Shown here one piece after another: positions 1 to 7,292 of a DNA stretch of 64,000 nucleotides. The position numbers were made by a program, and so were the translations under genes. Origin of the DNA: CAZAQK01 sp964535825 (GTDB taxonomy: Bacteria; Pseudomonadota; Alphaproteobacteria; Rickettsiales; SXRF01); the NCBI GenBank assembly GCA_964535825.1, contig CAZHUC010000001.1:1-64000 (forward strand), in the 5' to 3' direction. Position 1 is the first letter of the stretch. Each line of letters begins with the position of its first letter. The notes under the pieces were generated by a model that ran no database searches, was not told the DNA's origin, and worked only from the letters and a program-made list of their open reading frames with translations.

Positions 1-313
1 GTGAGCTGGGTTTAGAACGTCGTGAGACAGTTCGGTCCCTATCTGCCGTGGGTGTAGGAAAATTGAGAGGATCTGACCTTAGTACGAGAGGACCGGGTTG
101 GACGCACCGCTGGTGTACCTGTTGTTCCGCCAGGAGCATACGCAGGGTAGCTACGTGCGGAATGGATAAACGCTGAAAGCATCTAAGCGTGAAACCAGCC
201 TCAAAACAAATTTTCCCCATTAGGGTCGTAGTAGACTACTACGTTGATAGGCCGGGTGTGTAAGGATGGTAACATCTTAAGCTAACCGGTACTAATAACC
301 CGATTGATTTATT
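1..313 (+). rRNA. 23S ribosomal RNA, 3' end (partial)
   Basis: The stretch contains the conserved sarcin-ricin loop sequence AGTACGAGAGGACC near base 79 and the domain VI tail GCTAACCGGTACTAAT near 281-296, both diagnostic of the bacterial 23S 3' end. The gene starts before the window. The 3' boundary is estimated from the usual distance after the ACTAAT tail, so it is uncertain by several bases. Confidence 0.95.
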
Positions 314-432
314 TTACACTGATGTCTGAACACATGAGCGTGCAGTGCGAAGCATTGCAGGCAAAGCAGTTCAGCAAACAACTCATGCTACATAATAAAA
401 ATGCCAGAAAAACCTATCACGTCATGCTGCCG

Positions 433-588
433 AAAGCCGGCTTACATGACTGGTGATTATAGCCCTTGTGGAAACACCCGTTCCCATTCCGAACACGACC
501 GTGAAACGCAAGGACGCAGATGGTACTATGTCTTAAGATATGGGAGAGTATGTTGTCGCCAGTCTTGTAAGCCGGCTTTTTGTTTTTA
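433..588 (+). terminator. 5S flanking helix and rRNA operon terminator
   Basis: Bases 433-450 can pair with 562-579 over 18 positions with one mismatch, enclosing the whole 5S RNA. The 3' arm runs straight into T tracts at 577-581 and 583-587. The helix would serve as the 5S processing stem, and its 3' arm plus T tracts as the intrinsic terminator of the rRNA operon. The double role is inferred. Confidence 0.7.
450..562 (+). rRNA. 5S ribosomal RNA
   Basis: The stretch has the conserved 5S block CCCGTTCCCATTCCGAACACG (478-497 region) and complementary ends (CTGGTG at the start, CGCCAG at the end). It lies about 137 bp after the 23S 3' end, the usual order in an rRNA operon. The spacer contains no tRNA that I can see. 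Ends are estimated to within a few bases. Confidence 0.93.
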
Positions 589-675
589 TATGCTGAAAAC
601 CTCTTCCGGGGTTGTACATAATAAATTACTTTGACAAAGTGAAAAACAAGTGCATTTTGCTACTACAGGTAGCAT

Positions 676-1071
676 ATGACATTTTGGTTTATTACAGCAA
701 TTGTTCCTTTATTGCTTTGGGTGATAGCAACGGTGCTTCGCTTACGCGAAAAAGCATCAGTTTTATGTCCAACAGACTTAGTGGGTTTATTGATAACACT
801 AGATTTTCTTGCGATAGTACAACCGACTGAATTAATTAACAATATAGCTTTTAAGGGTGATCTTGAGGATTTAATGATGATAGTTTGTACTATGATATTG
901 GCGGATATCTATCTTTGGTATCATTGTTTAAATAAAATGGAACCTCTGTTAAGCCAAGCTCATTTGGGGAAAATTCGTTTTCCACTAAATAGATTTTTAA
1001 TCTTAACCATATTTGTTTCAGTTATGTTTACTATTCATTTCGGAGTTTATGTTGGTAGAATAGATATATGA
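676..1071 (+). CDS. Unknown four-helix membrane protein
   Basis: A 131-residue protein not recognised as a known family. Four hydrophobic segments (about residues 1-19, 32-50, 66-86 and 104-126) predict an inner-membrane protein. The start follows an ACAGG ribosome site. A TTGACA hexamer at 631-636 could be the -35 box of a promoter, but no good -10 is seen. It overlaps the next gene by 4 bp and heads a three-gene set. The sequence is visibly more AT-rich than the housekeeping genes further on, which suggests transfer. Confidence 0.75.
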   Translation: MTFWFITAIVPLLLWVIATVLRLREKASVLCPTDLVGLLITLDFLAIVQPTELINNIAFKGDLEDLMMIVCTMILADIYLWYHCLNKMEPLLSQAHLGKIRFPLNRFLILTIFVSVMFTIHFGVYVGRIDI

Positions 1072-1370
1072 TAAATTTTTTTGATGCTCTTATTTTTCTT
1101 ACAGTAATATATTTTATACTTTATTATGGGGCGACTTACCTATTAATAGAGATAGGTTTATTCCCAAAGGAATGGAAAGCAGAATTTCCAGCTTTTCTAA
1201 AGTATCGTCAAAAACAATCGTTAAGTTTATGGAATGAGGTTGGGATGGCGGATAAAGTTATTGCAAGCGCTGTTGTGCTTGCTTTGCATCCGACAGTTTC
1301 ATTCAATCCAAATGAATTTATAGTGAATGATCTTGAAGCTAAAACACAAGTACAGTTTTTAGTGGTGTAA
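1068..1370 (+). CDS. Unknown protein with N-terminal membrane anchor
   Basis: A 100-residue protein, unrecognised. One hydrophobic helix at about residues 5-27 is followed by a soluble domain containing LFPKEWKAEFPAFLKYRQKQ. Its ATG overlaps the stop of the preceding gene (ATGA), so the two are probably translationally coupled. It is AT-rich like its neighbours. Confidence 0.7.
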   Translation: MINFFDALIFLTVIYFILYYGATYLLIEIGLFPKEWKAEFPAFLKYRQKQSLSLWNEVGMADKVIASAVVLALHPTVSFNPNEFIVNDLEAKTQVQFLVV

Positions 1371-1372
1371 TT

Positions 1373-1783
1373 ATGAAAACTTATCCCTCTGATGATCGCT
1401 TAACGCTGATAGTAGCTGATGACCTCCGTCAGGAGCTCGGTCAAAAAATTTCTGTGATTGGAATGTATGCCAATAATAGATTGGAAGTTCCTAAGGAATC
1501 TAATCCACCATTCCACATACCTTCTATAGCATTGCTAATGTGGTTTCTTGATGGAAATGGGAAGTTTACAATAAATATAGATATAACGTCTCCTTCAGGT
1601 AAATCGATTCCTCAGAAGCCATTAGATAATCGTGAACTCGAAATGCAAGAATCAGGGGCGTTAACTTTGATGTTAAAGCTTGCTCCATTCGTTGTATCTG
1701 AGTTTGGAGCATATCAGTGCCGGGTATTGATAGATGATAGGGAGTATGTTAGGTCATTTGATGTTGTTCGATCGCCAGCTTAA
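1373..1783 (+). CDS. DUF6941-like small soluble protein
   Basis: A 136-residue soluble protein starting 2 bp after the previous stop. The N-terminal pattern LIVADDLRQELGQKISVIGMY, a central beta-rich part and a C-terminal YQCRVLIDDREY strand resemble the DUF6941 family of small bacterial beta proteins of unknown function. That match is from memory and tentative. With the two membrane proteins upstream it forms a compact AT-rich three-gene operon. Confidence 0.65.
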   Translation: MKTYPSDDRLTLIVADDLRQELGQKISVIGMYANNRLEVPKESNPPFHIPSIALLMWFLDGNGKFTINIDITSPSGKSIPQKPLDNRELEMQESGALTLMLKLAPFVVSEFGAYQCRVLIDDREYVRSFDVVRSPA

Positions 1784-1867
1784 TTAGAAAAATCAATAAT
1801 AAGCAATAATACTTAGTAGATACACACAAAAAACCTAATTCACCCATCCGGCACGGTTCTTGCTCAT

Positions 1868-1897
1868 AAACCCCTAGTTATCCACAGGAAGGGGTTT
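1868..1897 (+). promoter_or_regulatory. Terminator-like hairpin over a start site
   Basis: AAACCCC at 1868-1874 pairs with GGGGTTT at 1891-1897, followed by two more T residues and then the ATG at 1900. The loop contains AGGAA and the 3' arm AAGGGG, so the ribosome site of the next gene lies inside the hairpin. It could end transcription of the upstream cluster or mask the start site. Which of these applies is inference. Confidence 0.5.
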
Positions 1898-1899
1898 TT

Positions 1900-2412
1900 A
1901 TGGATATTACGCAAGCATCTTTTAGTTTCAGCAGCTTAACGGGTAGTTATGCACAGGCGGCGGCGCGTGAGCCGGCGGCTGGGTTCGCCTCCATGATGTC
2001 GCACTGTGCGGGCAAGGGCTGCGATACCGCCAAATCGGCAAGTTTTTCCGCCAGCATCATGAATATCGATATCACCAGCTTCAGTTTTGAAAGCCAATCC
2101 CGCCACCTTGATCCGCTGCGTGAATTCATCGATGCGCTGTTCGATCACATCACCGGCGCTGACAAAAATGGCAAGAAAAGCGATGTAGCAGGGGCAGACA
2201 CCTATTCCTTCACATCCGATTTCCAGTCCATCTTCGGAAATACCGGCCCGCTGATCGACTTCATCAATGCCACCACATCAAGGCTTGGCCTGTCAGAAGA
2301 AAAGAACCTGGCGTTGCAGCAGATAGCCATCAACAACAAAGACGCCACCCGCTCGCGTGAATCCATCAATAAGATAGGGGCAGAGCTCAAAGCCGCCGGT
2401 ATTTACGCATAA
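1900..2412 (+). CDS. Unknown Ser/Thr-rich small protein
   Basis: A 170-residue protein, not recognised. The N-terminal half is rich in Ser, Phe and Ala (SFSFSSL, SFSFES) and has no clear signal peptide. The C-terminal half (about 110-170) looks helical. The ATG lies just after the AGGAAGGGG ribosome site, which is part of a hairpin. Codon use is GC-richer than in the preceding AT-rich cluster, so it probably belongs to a separate unit. Confidence 0.65.
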   Translation: MDITQASFSFSSLTGSYAQAAAREPAAGFASMMSHCAGKGCDTAKSASFSASIMNIDITSFSFESQSRHLDPLREFIDALFDHITGADKNGKKSDVAGADTYSFTSDFQSIFGNTGPLIDFINATTSRLGLSEEKNLALQQIAINNKDATRSRESINKIGAELKAAGIYA

Positions 2413-2453
2413 AAGCTGCCTTGCGTTATAATGTTGTGAGGCTATGCTTAGGC

Positions 2454-2921
2454 ATGCTTCGTATTCTTTATATAGCTCCATTGGTGCTTCTCGCCGCCTG
2501 TTCATCCACACCGAAAGTGGTAACAGCTGACCGTACGGTAACGGTGGATGGAAATAATTTGCAGATCGTATCAGGTACGCTAAGCACCGGACGTTTTATC
2601 GTGGTGCTGAATAAGAATGATGACATGCGTTGGCTTGGCCCGATGAAGGGCGGCAAGGAAAAATGGCAGGCGCGCGCCACGCTGCTCAATAGCTGGATGA
2701 CCGAAGATATCCGCGATCTATGCGGCGATATTTTTTATCAGTCGATCTATGGTCCGACCTATAAGATGATGGATAAGGACGACACGATGGGCGGCCTCGC
2801 CCCCGTGCTGGGCATCACCGCCTCCATGGCGGCACACCTTGCGGCATCATCTGCCACCGATGACGCTAATGTGCCGGTTAGTATCTATAGTGAATTCAAA
2901 TGCCGCAAGGATGAGGAATAG
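2454..2921 (+). CDS. Unknown lipoprotein
   Basis: The ATG at 2454 gives MLRILYIAPLVLLAAC, a typical type II signal peptide with lipobox LAAC, predicting lipidation at Cys16 and attachment to a membrane facing the periplasm. An upstream TTG at 2421 in frame would only lengthen the leader. The mature part of about 140 residues, including two Cys, matches no family I know. Confidence 0.7.
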   Translation: MLRILYIAPLVLLAACSSTPKVVTADRTVTVDGNNLQIVSGTLSTGRFIVVLNKNDDMRWLGPMKGGKEKWQARATLLNSWMTEDIRDLCGDIFYQSIYGPTYKMMDKDDTMGGLAPVLGITASMAAHLAASSATDDANVPVSIYSEFKCRKDEE

Positions 2922-2929
2922 ATATTTTT

Positions 2930-3208
2930 ATGAAAACGCCACTCTATAGATCGCTTACAAAAGAACGTAAAGCACTTGTCGATGCGCTTGTGTATGATGC
3001 GTGTGTTGAGCGATACCGGGCGTTCAGCAATGCGCCACAGTCATTTGTAGATGCCGAGCGTGAATCCTTTGCGCGCAAGATACCATTTCTTGAACAGATG
3101 GCAGATGCACATAAAGAACAACCAAAGCCGCGCCCTGACAGCCACACAGCGCGCCTGAATGAGCCTGAGGCGGGCAATGATTCGACGACAATTAAAGGGT
3201 TCTGGTAA
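2930..3208 (+). CDS. Unknown small helical protein, DAE-motif group
   Basis: A 92-residue charged, mostly helical protein starting 8 bp after the preceding lipoprotein gene. It contains YRAFSNAPQSFVDAERESFARK at about residues 29-48. A similar stretch (F/L-x-DAE followed by an aromatic residue and AR) occurs in the genes at 3328 and 3818, suggesting a local paralogous group. Function is unknown. Confidence 0.6.
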   Translation: MKTPLYRSLTKERKALVDALVYDACVERYRAFSNAPQSFVDAERESFARKIPFLEQMADAHKEQPKPRPDSHTARLNEPEAGNDSTTIKGFW

Positions 3209-3327
3209 TAATTATCGTTAATTAACAATATGTTGATTGGTAAATCAACCTTAACAATTATGTAATACTCAGCCTTTATAATATTGTTAAACTCTAGGGG
3301 TATCAAATTCTGCCAGAGGAGTAGGCA

Positions 3328-3771
3328 ATGGGTTTAATGGATAAATTTAAAAAGCGAAAAATGCCAGGCGATGACGTGGCGCAAAAAGCTTTTGCAGAAA
3401 TGCAGAAGCATCGTGAGAGATTCATTAAAAAACCCTCTCAGCAGTTCTTAGATGCAGAAGCCGAATATGCCAGGGTGATGCTGACGACACGTCGTGAAGA
3501 TCATGGCCGGGAAGAGTGCCAGAAGGTACTGGATGCATACAGGAATGCAATTCTTGACCATATGAGAGCATCTCTCGAGCAGGAAGTGAAAAAAGCGGGG
3601 CGCACCATTGACGATGCCCGCCGCGAAGCCATAGAGCAAGCAGCGCAGCAGAACACGGAACAGGCACTTACCGCTATTACTAACCCTTTAGTGGTTGCCA
3701 TTGCCGCACGGTCATGGACTTCAAAGCAAAACCGGCCGGATGATCACGGATTCACTGCGGGAATTCATTGA
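3328..3771 (+). CDS. Unknown helical protein, DAE-motif group
   Basis: A 147-residue protein with a basic N-terminus (KFKKRK) and long predicted helices. FLDAEAEYARVML at about residues 37-49 matches the motif of the genes at 2930 and 3818. The start follows AGAGGAG with good spacing. The 120-bp gap before it is AT-rich and may hold the promoter. Function is unknown. Confidence 0.65.
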   Translation: MGLMDKFKKRKMPGDDVAQKAFAEMQKHRERFIKKPSQQFLDAEAEYARVMLTTRREDHGREECQKVLDAYRNAILDHMRASLEQEVKKAGRTIDDARREAIEQAAQQNTEQALTAITNPLVVAIAARSWTSKQNRPDDHGFTAGIH

Positions 3772-3817
3772 TCCTTCCTGCACTTACATACAACCAATAT
3801 AATAACAGAGGTCGCAA

Positions 3818-4168
3818 GTGATAGAGCTGCCAAGGCAAGAGACTGATACCTTGGAACGTGTACTTACAGCTGTGGTGGCGCGCCGTGAGAAACTGACAGG
3901 ACATCAATCAGAGTATCCAAGGGATGCTGAATTGCTGGATGCCGAGCTGCGTTATACTATGGCAAGGGTGCTTGCCCAGCGCGGTGATATTAAGAGCAAA
4001 GATATGGTGGCATTTGCAGGTGATGTAGGCACATACAAAGCTGAACTCGCGAAAGCACTCGTTGCCGCAAAGGGTGGAGAAATTTCTGAAAAACGGGCGC
4101 AAGTCGAAGAGATCGTAAATCAAGTAGATAGTGTTGTTTCTGCCCATATACCTTCTCGTGCTCCATAG
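3818..4168 (+). CDS. Unknown helical protein, DAE-motif group
   Basis: A 116-residue, mainly helical protein, unrecognised. LLDAELRYTMARVLAQ at about residues 33-48 repeats the motif seen in the two preceding small genes. An AGAGG ribosome site precedes the ATG. It is the last of the run of small unknown genes before the surface-antigen gene. Confidence 0.65.
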   Translation: MIELPRQETDTLERVLTAVVARREKLTGHQSEYPRDAELLDAELRYTMARVLAQRGDIKSKDMVAFAGDVGTYKAELAKALVAAKGGEISEKRAQVEEIVNQVDSVVSAHIPSRAP

Positions 4169-4292
4169 GCAAGACACTGATCACTAGCCATCAGGGCGTA
4201 TAATTTCCTTACAAAATTGTAATTTTCGCGTAGCCGGCATGTAACACTGGCTGCGTTACCGTGTGTTTATCATCTTAGCAAAGGAGTTTATG

Positions 4293-4916
4293 ATGAGAAC
4301 ACTGTATAAAATTGCATTTCTATCGATGATAGCTGTATCGTCAGCGACCTCACCGGCATTTGCTGATAAATATGTATTTTACAGCGATGGGCATCATGGG
4401 CGCTATGACCGTAATTACCGTGGGCATGGCCACAATAAATGGAAACATCATCGATCCCATTATGACAGGCATGTGATCGTGCGAAGCGCTCCTCGCTATG
4501 TCCAGCATCATTATTATCAGGAGCCAGCCTATAGCTCCATACATTGCACGAACCGCAGCAATCCGTTGGGCCTGATCCTTGGTGGTGCAGCAGGTGGTGT
4601 GCTGGGGCATCAGTTCGGTAAAGGCAAGGGCAAAACCGCAGCTACCATTGGAGGTGCGGTGATCGGCAGTGCCATCGGTGCGAGTTATCAGGATTGTACC
4701 CGTCAGGTATTCCATGAAGCACCCATCGGTACGCCGATGGTGTGGCAGACCGCTGACGCCCGCGAATATTACAGCCTGACCCCAACGCGTGATTTCCGCA
4801 CGGCTGGCCGTTATTGTCGGGAATACCAGGCAGTCTCGACGGTAGCAGGGCGCAACCAGCAGACCTACGGCACGGCCTGTATGCAGCCGGATGGTAGCTG
4901 GGAGATCGTAAACTAA
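4293..4916 (+). CDS. 17 kDa surface antigen family (RT0821/Lpp0805) protein
   Basis: An exported 207-residue protein. The signal peptide ends near SPAFA-DK, followed by a His/Tyr/Arg-rich stretch (about residues 27-75). Next comes a glycine-zipper hairpin, GLILGGAAGGVLGHQFGKGKG and AATIGGAVIGSAIGA (about 92-130), then the conserved end GRYCREY...QTYGTAC-PDG-W of the rickettsial 17 kDa antigen family. AAGGAG at 4281-4286 is 6 nt from the ATG at 4293 and only 3 nt from the ATG at 4290, so 4293 is preferred. Members are outer-membrane proteins; the His-rich insert is unusual and could bind metal. Confidence 0.85.
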   Translation: MRTLYKIAFLSMIAVSSATSPAFADKYVFYSDGHHGRYDRNYRGHGHNKWKHHRSHYDRHVIVRSAPRYVQHHYYQEPAYSSIHCTNRSNPLGLILGGAAGGVLGHQFGKGKGKTAATIGGAVIGSAIGASYQDCTRQVFHEAPIGTPMVWQTADAREYYSLTPTRDFRTAGRYCREYQAVSTVAGRNQQTYGTACMQPDGSWEIVN

Positions 4917-4933
4917 ATAGCTTGCGTATCAGG

Positions 4934-4969
4934 CTCGCCATGCCGGGGGAGTTACTCCAGCATGGCGAG
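4934..4969. terminator. Shared hairpin between convergent genes
   Basis: CTCGCCATGC (4934-4943) and GCATGGCGAG (4960-4969) form a perfect 10-bp stem with a 16-nt loop. It lies just after the surface-antigen gene and covers the last codons and stop of the opposite-strand gene. It is placed to end transcription in both directions, though no strong T tract follows. Confidence 0.55.
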
Positions 4970-5191
4970 TTCTCGTTCAGGGATCACGAAAGGGTCATTA
5001 TGCAGTTTCCTTTCGATGGTATCCACATTCTGCAACGTATCGGTGCATATATCGCGCACACGTTCCAGCAGTTCAAAGCCTTCACGATCCGGCCGAACAA
5101 GATCGCAGCGTGCGATACGGCTTAGCTCCGTATCGAGCACGCCAATGGTAGTGAGGAGGGAGTTCAAAATAATTCTCAGTTTATGGTCCAT
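4952..5191 (-). CDS. Unknown small acidic helical protein
   Basis: A 79-residue helical protein with no signal peptide or membrane segment, unrecognised. Its start is supported by an AGGA ribosome site. It is divergent from the repressor gene at 5314 and shares its control region, so it may be regulated by that repressor. Confidence 0.55.
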   Translation of the reverse strand: MDHKLRIILNSLLTTIGVLDTELSRIARCDLVRPDREGFELLERVRDICTDTLQNVDTIERKLHNDPFVIPERELAMLE

Positions 5192-5229
5192 AAGGATTCC
5201 TGTTGATGAAATGATAATTAAAAACTATA

Positions 5230-5278
5230 TTGAGATAAACTCAACCTTAAGTCAATAACATTTTATTATAAACTCAAC
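5230..5278. promoter_or_regulatory. Probable repressor operator with paired 11-bp repeats
   Basis: ATAAACTCAAC occurs exactly twice, at 5235-5245 and 5268-5278. The copies are 33 bp apart, about three helical turns. The first also forms an inverted repeat TTGAG-N5-CTCAA at 5230-5244. The site lies in the divergent region upstream of the XRE-type repressor, where autoregulatory operators are expected. Binding is inferred. Confidence 0.55.
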
Positions 5279-5313
5279 TGCGTGGTGTGGGTTTTGCCAG
5301 TACAAAAGGAGGT

Positions 5314-5928
5314 ATGAATTTGTCACACCTGAAGAAAATATTAAATAAACACGGTCTTACGCAGACAGATCTTGCGCATTTGCTCAATCGTGACAAGGCG
5401 GTGATCACCAACCTGTTTCAGGGAAAGCGCCAACTTAAGGCGGATGAGGCGGCAGTTATTGCTAGCCATTTAGGCATTGCGGTTGCAGATGTGATGGGAA
5501 TCAAGGAGGAAACTAAGCCTAAGGGGTTTGACGAATCTCCTGTGCTGATACCTTTCCAGCAGGATCCTGAACGGGTAAAAAAACATCCTAATGTGGTGCG
5601 CAAGGGTGGGAAGTTCTATCTGGAAGTAACTGAGATCATTGCACATTCCAAAGAAACCTATGCGGTTGAGGTGCGGGACGATGGCATGAATATGTCCGGT
5701 ATCTTTGCCGGTGATATTGTGATCTCTGATATGGCGCGTATGTGCCGTGTAGGGCAGGTCGTGGTCGCCCAGCATTACCAAGGCAGGGGCGCAAAAACCG
5801 TGATACGCAGGTATGAACCGCCGTTCCTGCTGCCGCATTCCACCAGTGGGGTACATAGGCCGCTGAGCCTTGATTCTGGCGAGGGAAGAGCGGTTTCCCC
5901 TGTTTTAAAGCTGATACGGGTGTTTTAG
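5314..5928 (+). CDS. XRE-family repressor with degenerate S24-like domain
   Basis: The N-terminal Cro/C1-type helix-turn-helix (about residues 3-58, LTQTDLAHLLNRDKAVITNLFQGK) binds DNA. The C-terminal part has the S24/LexA fold pattern around GIFAGDIVISD. The usual catalytic DSM is DGM here, and the Lys of the TVKR-like strand is replaced (KTVIRRY), so self-cleavage is unlikely. AGGAGG at 5307-5312 is only 1 nt from the ATG at 5314. A TTG at 5320 would have 7-nt spacing and may be the true start. The length fits phage-type repressors, but no prophage surrounds it. Confidence 0.8.
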   Translation: MNLSHLKKILNKHGLTQTDLAHLLNRDKAVITNLFQGKRQLKADEAAVIASHLGIAVADVMGIKEETKPKGFDESPVLIPFQQDPERVKKHPNVVRKGGKFYLEVTEIIAHSKETYAVEVRDDGMNMSGIFAGDIVISDMARMCRVGQVVVAQHYQGRGAKTVIRRYEPPFLLPHSTSGVHRPLSLDSGEGRAVSPVLKLIRVF

Positions 5929-5964
5929 GGCTATTTTTACCCCAAAAAACCCTAAAAAAACCCT

Positions 5965-5993
5965 TTTCAAGCACGGGGTCTGTGCTGTATAAG
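5965..5993 (+). promoter_or_regulatory. Candidate promoter of rpmF-plsX-fabH
   Basis: TTTCAA at 5965-5970 and TATAAG at 5988-5993 are separated by 17 bp, a sigma70-like arrangement 36 bp before the rpmF start. An inverted GCAC/GTGC pair lies in the spacer. It is prediction only. Confidence 0.4.
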
Positions 5994-6028
5994 GCTTGTT
6001 CTTTGGATAAGCATAAGGAAGTAAGCAA

Positions 6029-6211
6029 ATGGCTGTACCTAAACGAAAAACTACCCCATCGCGTCGTAACATGCGTCGCTCGCACCACGCGTTGGATAAA
6101 ACAACTGTGGTAGAAGATAAAACAACTGGTGAACTGAAACGTCCTCACCATGTGTCTCCCGATGGTTATTACAATGGCCGTCAGGTTACGAAAGAAAAAG
6201 TAAACCGCTAG
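6029..6211 (+). CDS. rpmF: 50S ribosomal protein L32
   Basis: The 60-residue protein starts [20 protein letters not shown], the standard N-terminus of L32. The family's zinc-binding Cys residues are absent (C-minus form). L32 is a late-assembly component of the large subunit. The gene precedes plsX by 7 bp, as in many Alphaproteobacteria, linking ribosome and membrane synthesis. AAGGAAG gives the ribosome site. Confidence 0.97.
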   Translation: MAVPKRKTTPSRRNMRRSHHALDKTTVVEDKTTGELKRPHHVSPDGYYNGRQVTKEKVNR

Positions 6212-6218
6212 TTCGCAG

Positions 6219-7292
6219 ATGGCCGCCGGTAAACTCCAGCTGCCAGTCGCCCTTGATGCAATGGGTGGAGACCATGCACCCGCTTGTGTACTGCGCGGCG
6301 CGGAGATGGCTTTGCTTCGCCATCCGGGTGTGCGCTTCATATTGTTCGGCAACCGCTATATTCTCGAACCACTGCTTGCCAACCATCCACATTTAAAAAC
6401 ATCCAGCGAGATCGTTCACACGGAGCATGTCATCGGTAATCATGACAAGCCTTCGCACGCGGTGCGTCGTGGCCGCAATTCCAGCATGTGGCTAGCTGTC
6501 GAATCAGTGAAAGAGGGTAAGGCCTGTGCGGTTGTTTCTGCCGGCAATACCGGTGCGCTGATGGCGATGTCAAAACTGATACTGCGCACGCTGCCTGGTA
6601 TCTCCCGTCCTGCTATCGCTGCATTATTCCCAACACTCCGTGGCGAGTGCGTCATGCTTGATCTGGGTGCGAACGTGGAGTGTGACGCAAATGATCTGTT
6701 CCGCTTTGCGGTGATGGGTGATGCATTCGCCCGCGCGGTACTCGGTCTTTCTCGTCCGAAAATAGGTCTGTTGAATGTTGGTGCAGAAGAACTCAAAGGC
6801 CGTGATGAAGTGAAACAGGCGTTGGAGCTTATCAAGAATTCTGGAGCACATCTGAATTTCCATGGCTTCATTGAGGGCAATGATATTGCTGCCGGCACAG
6901 TAGACGTGGTGGTAACGGATGGATTCTCCGGCAACATTGCACTGAAAACTGCAGAAGGTGCAGCGCGCCTGATACGCACCTATCTGAAAGATGCGTTCAC
7001 CAGTTCGCCCATCGCAAAAAGTGGTGCAGTGCTTGCATCAGGTGCATTGAGAGCAGTGAAAGACAAGCTGGATGACCGCAAGCGTAACGGCGCGATGTTC
7101 GTTGGGCTTAACGGTATCGCAGTGAAAAGCCACGGCGGTGCGGATGCCTATAGTTTCTGCAATGCGATCTCGGTGGCGGTAGAACTGGTTGCGCATCATA
7201 TCAACGCGCGCATCATTGAAGAGCTCCAGGTATCAACACCAAATGCCTATACGCCTGAACTGGCAGCAGTTCAGGAAGGGGATGCTGACTGA
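6219..7292 (+). CDS. plsX: Phosphate acyltransferase PlsX
   Basis: PlsX converts acyl-ACP and phosphate to acyl-phosphate, the acyl donor for PlsY in phospholipid synthesis. The 357-residue protein has the hallmark N-terminus LPVALDAMGGDHAP and internal VVSAGNTGALMA and VVTDGFSGNIALKTAEG segments. Length is normal. It overlaps the fabH start by one base, indicating coupling in the rpmF-plsX-fabH operon. Confidence 0.97.
   Translation: MAAGKLQLPVALDAMGGDHAPACVLRGAEMALLRHPGVRFILFGNRYILEPLLANHPHLKTSSEIVHTEHVIGNHDKPSHAVRRGRNSSMWLAVESVKEGKACAVVSAGNTGALMAMSKLILRTLPGISRPAIAALFPTLRGECVMLDLGANVECDANDLFRFAVMGDAFARAVLGLSRPKIGLLNVGAEELKGRDEVKQALELIKNSGAHLNFHGFIEGNDIAAGTVDVVVTDGFSGNIALKTAEGAARLIRTYLKDAFTSSPIAKSGAVLASGALRAVKDKLDDRKRNGAMFVGLNGIAVKSHGGADAYSFCNAISVAVELVAHHINARIIEELQVSTPNAYTPELAAVQEGDAD

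Noticed and set aside
5314..5928. Prophage repressor marking a prophage
   Set aside because: No integrase, structural or lysis genes occur within the surrounding 10 kb, so only the single gene is reported.
5636..6352. 238-codon frame on the minus strand
   Set aside because: It runs opposite to the repressor, rpmF and plsX genes, all strongly supported, and its translation shows no domain.
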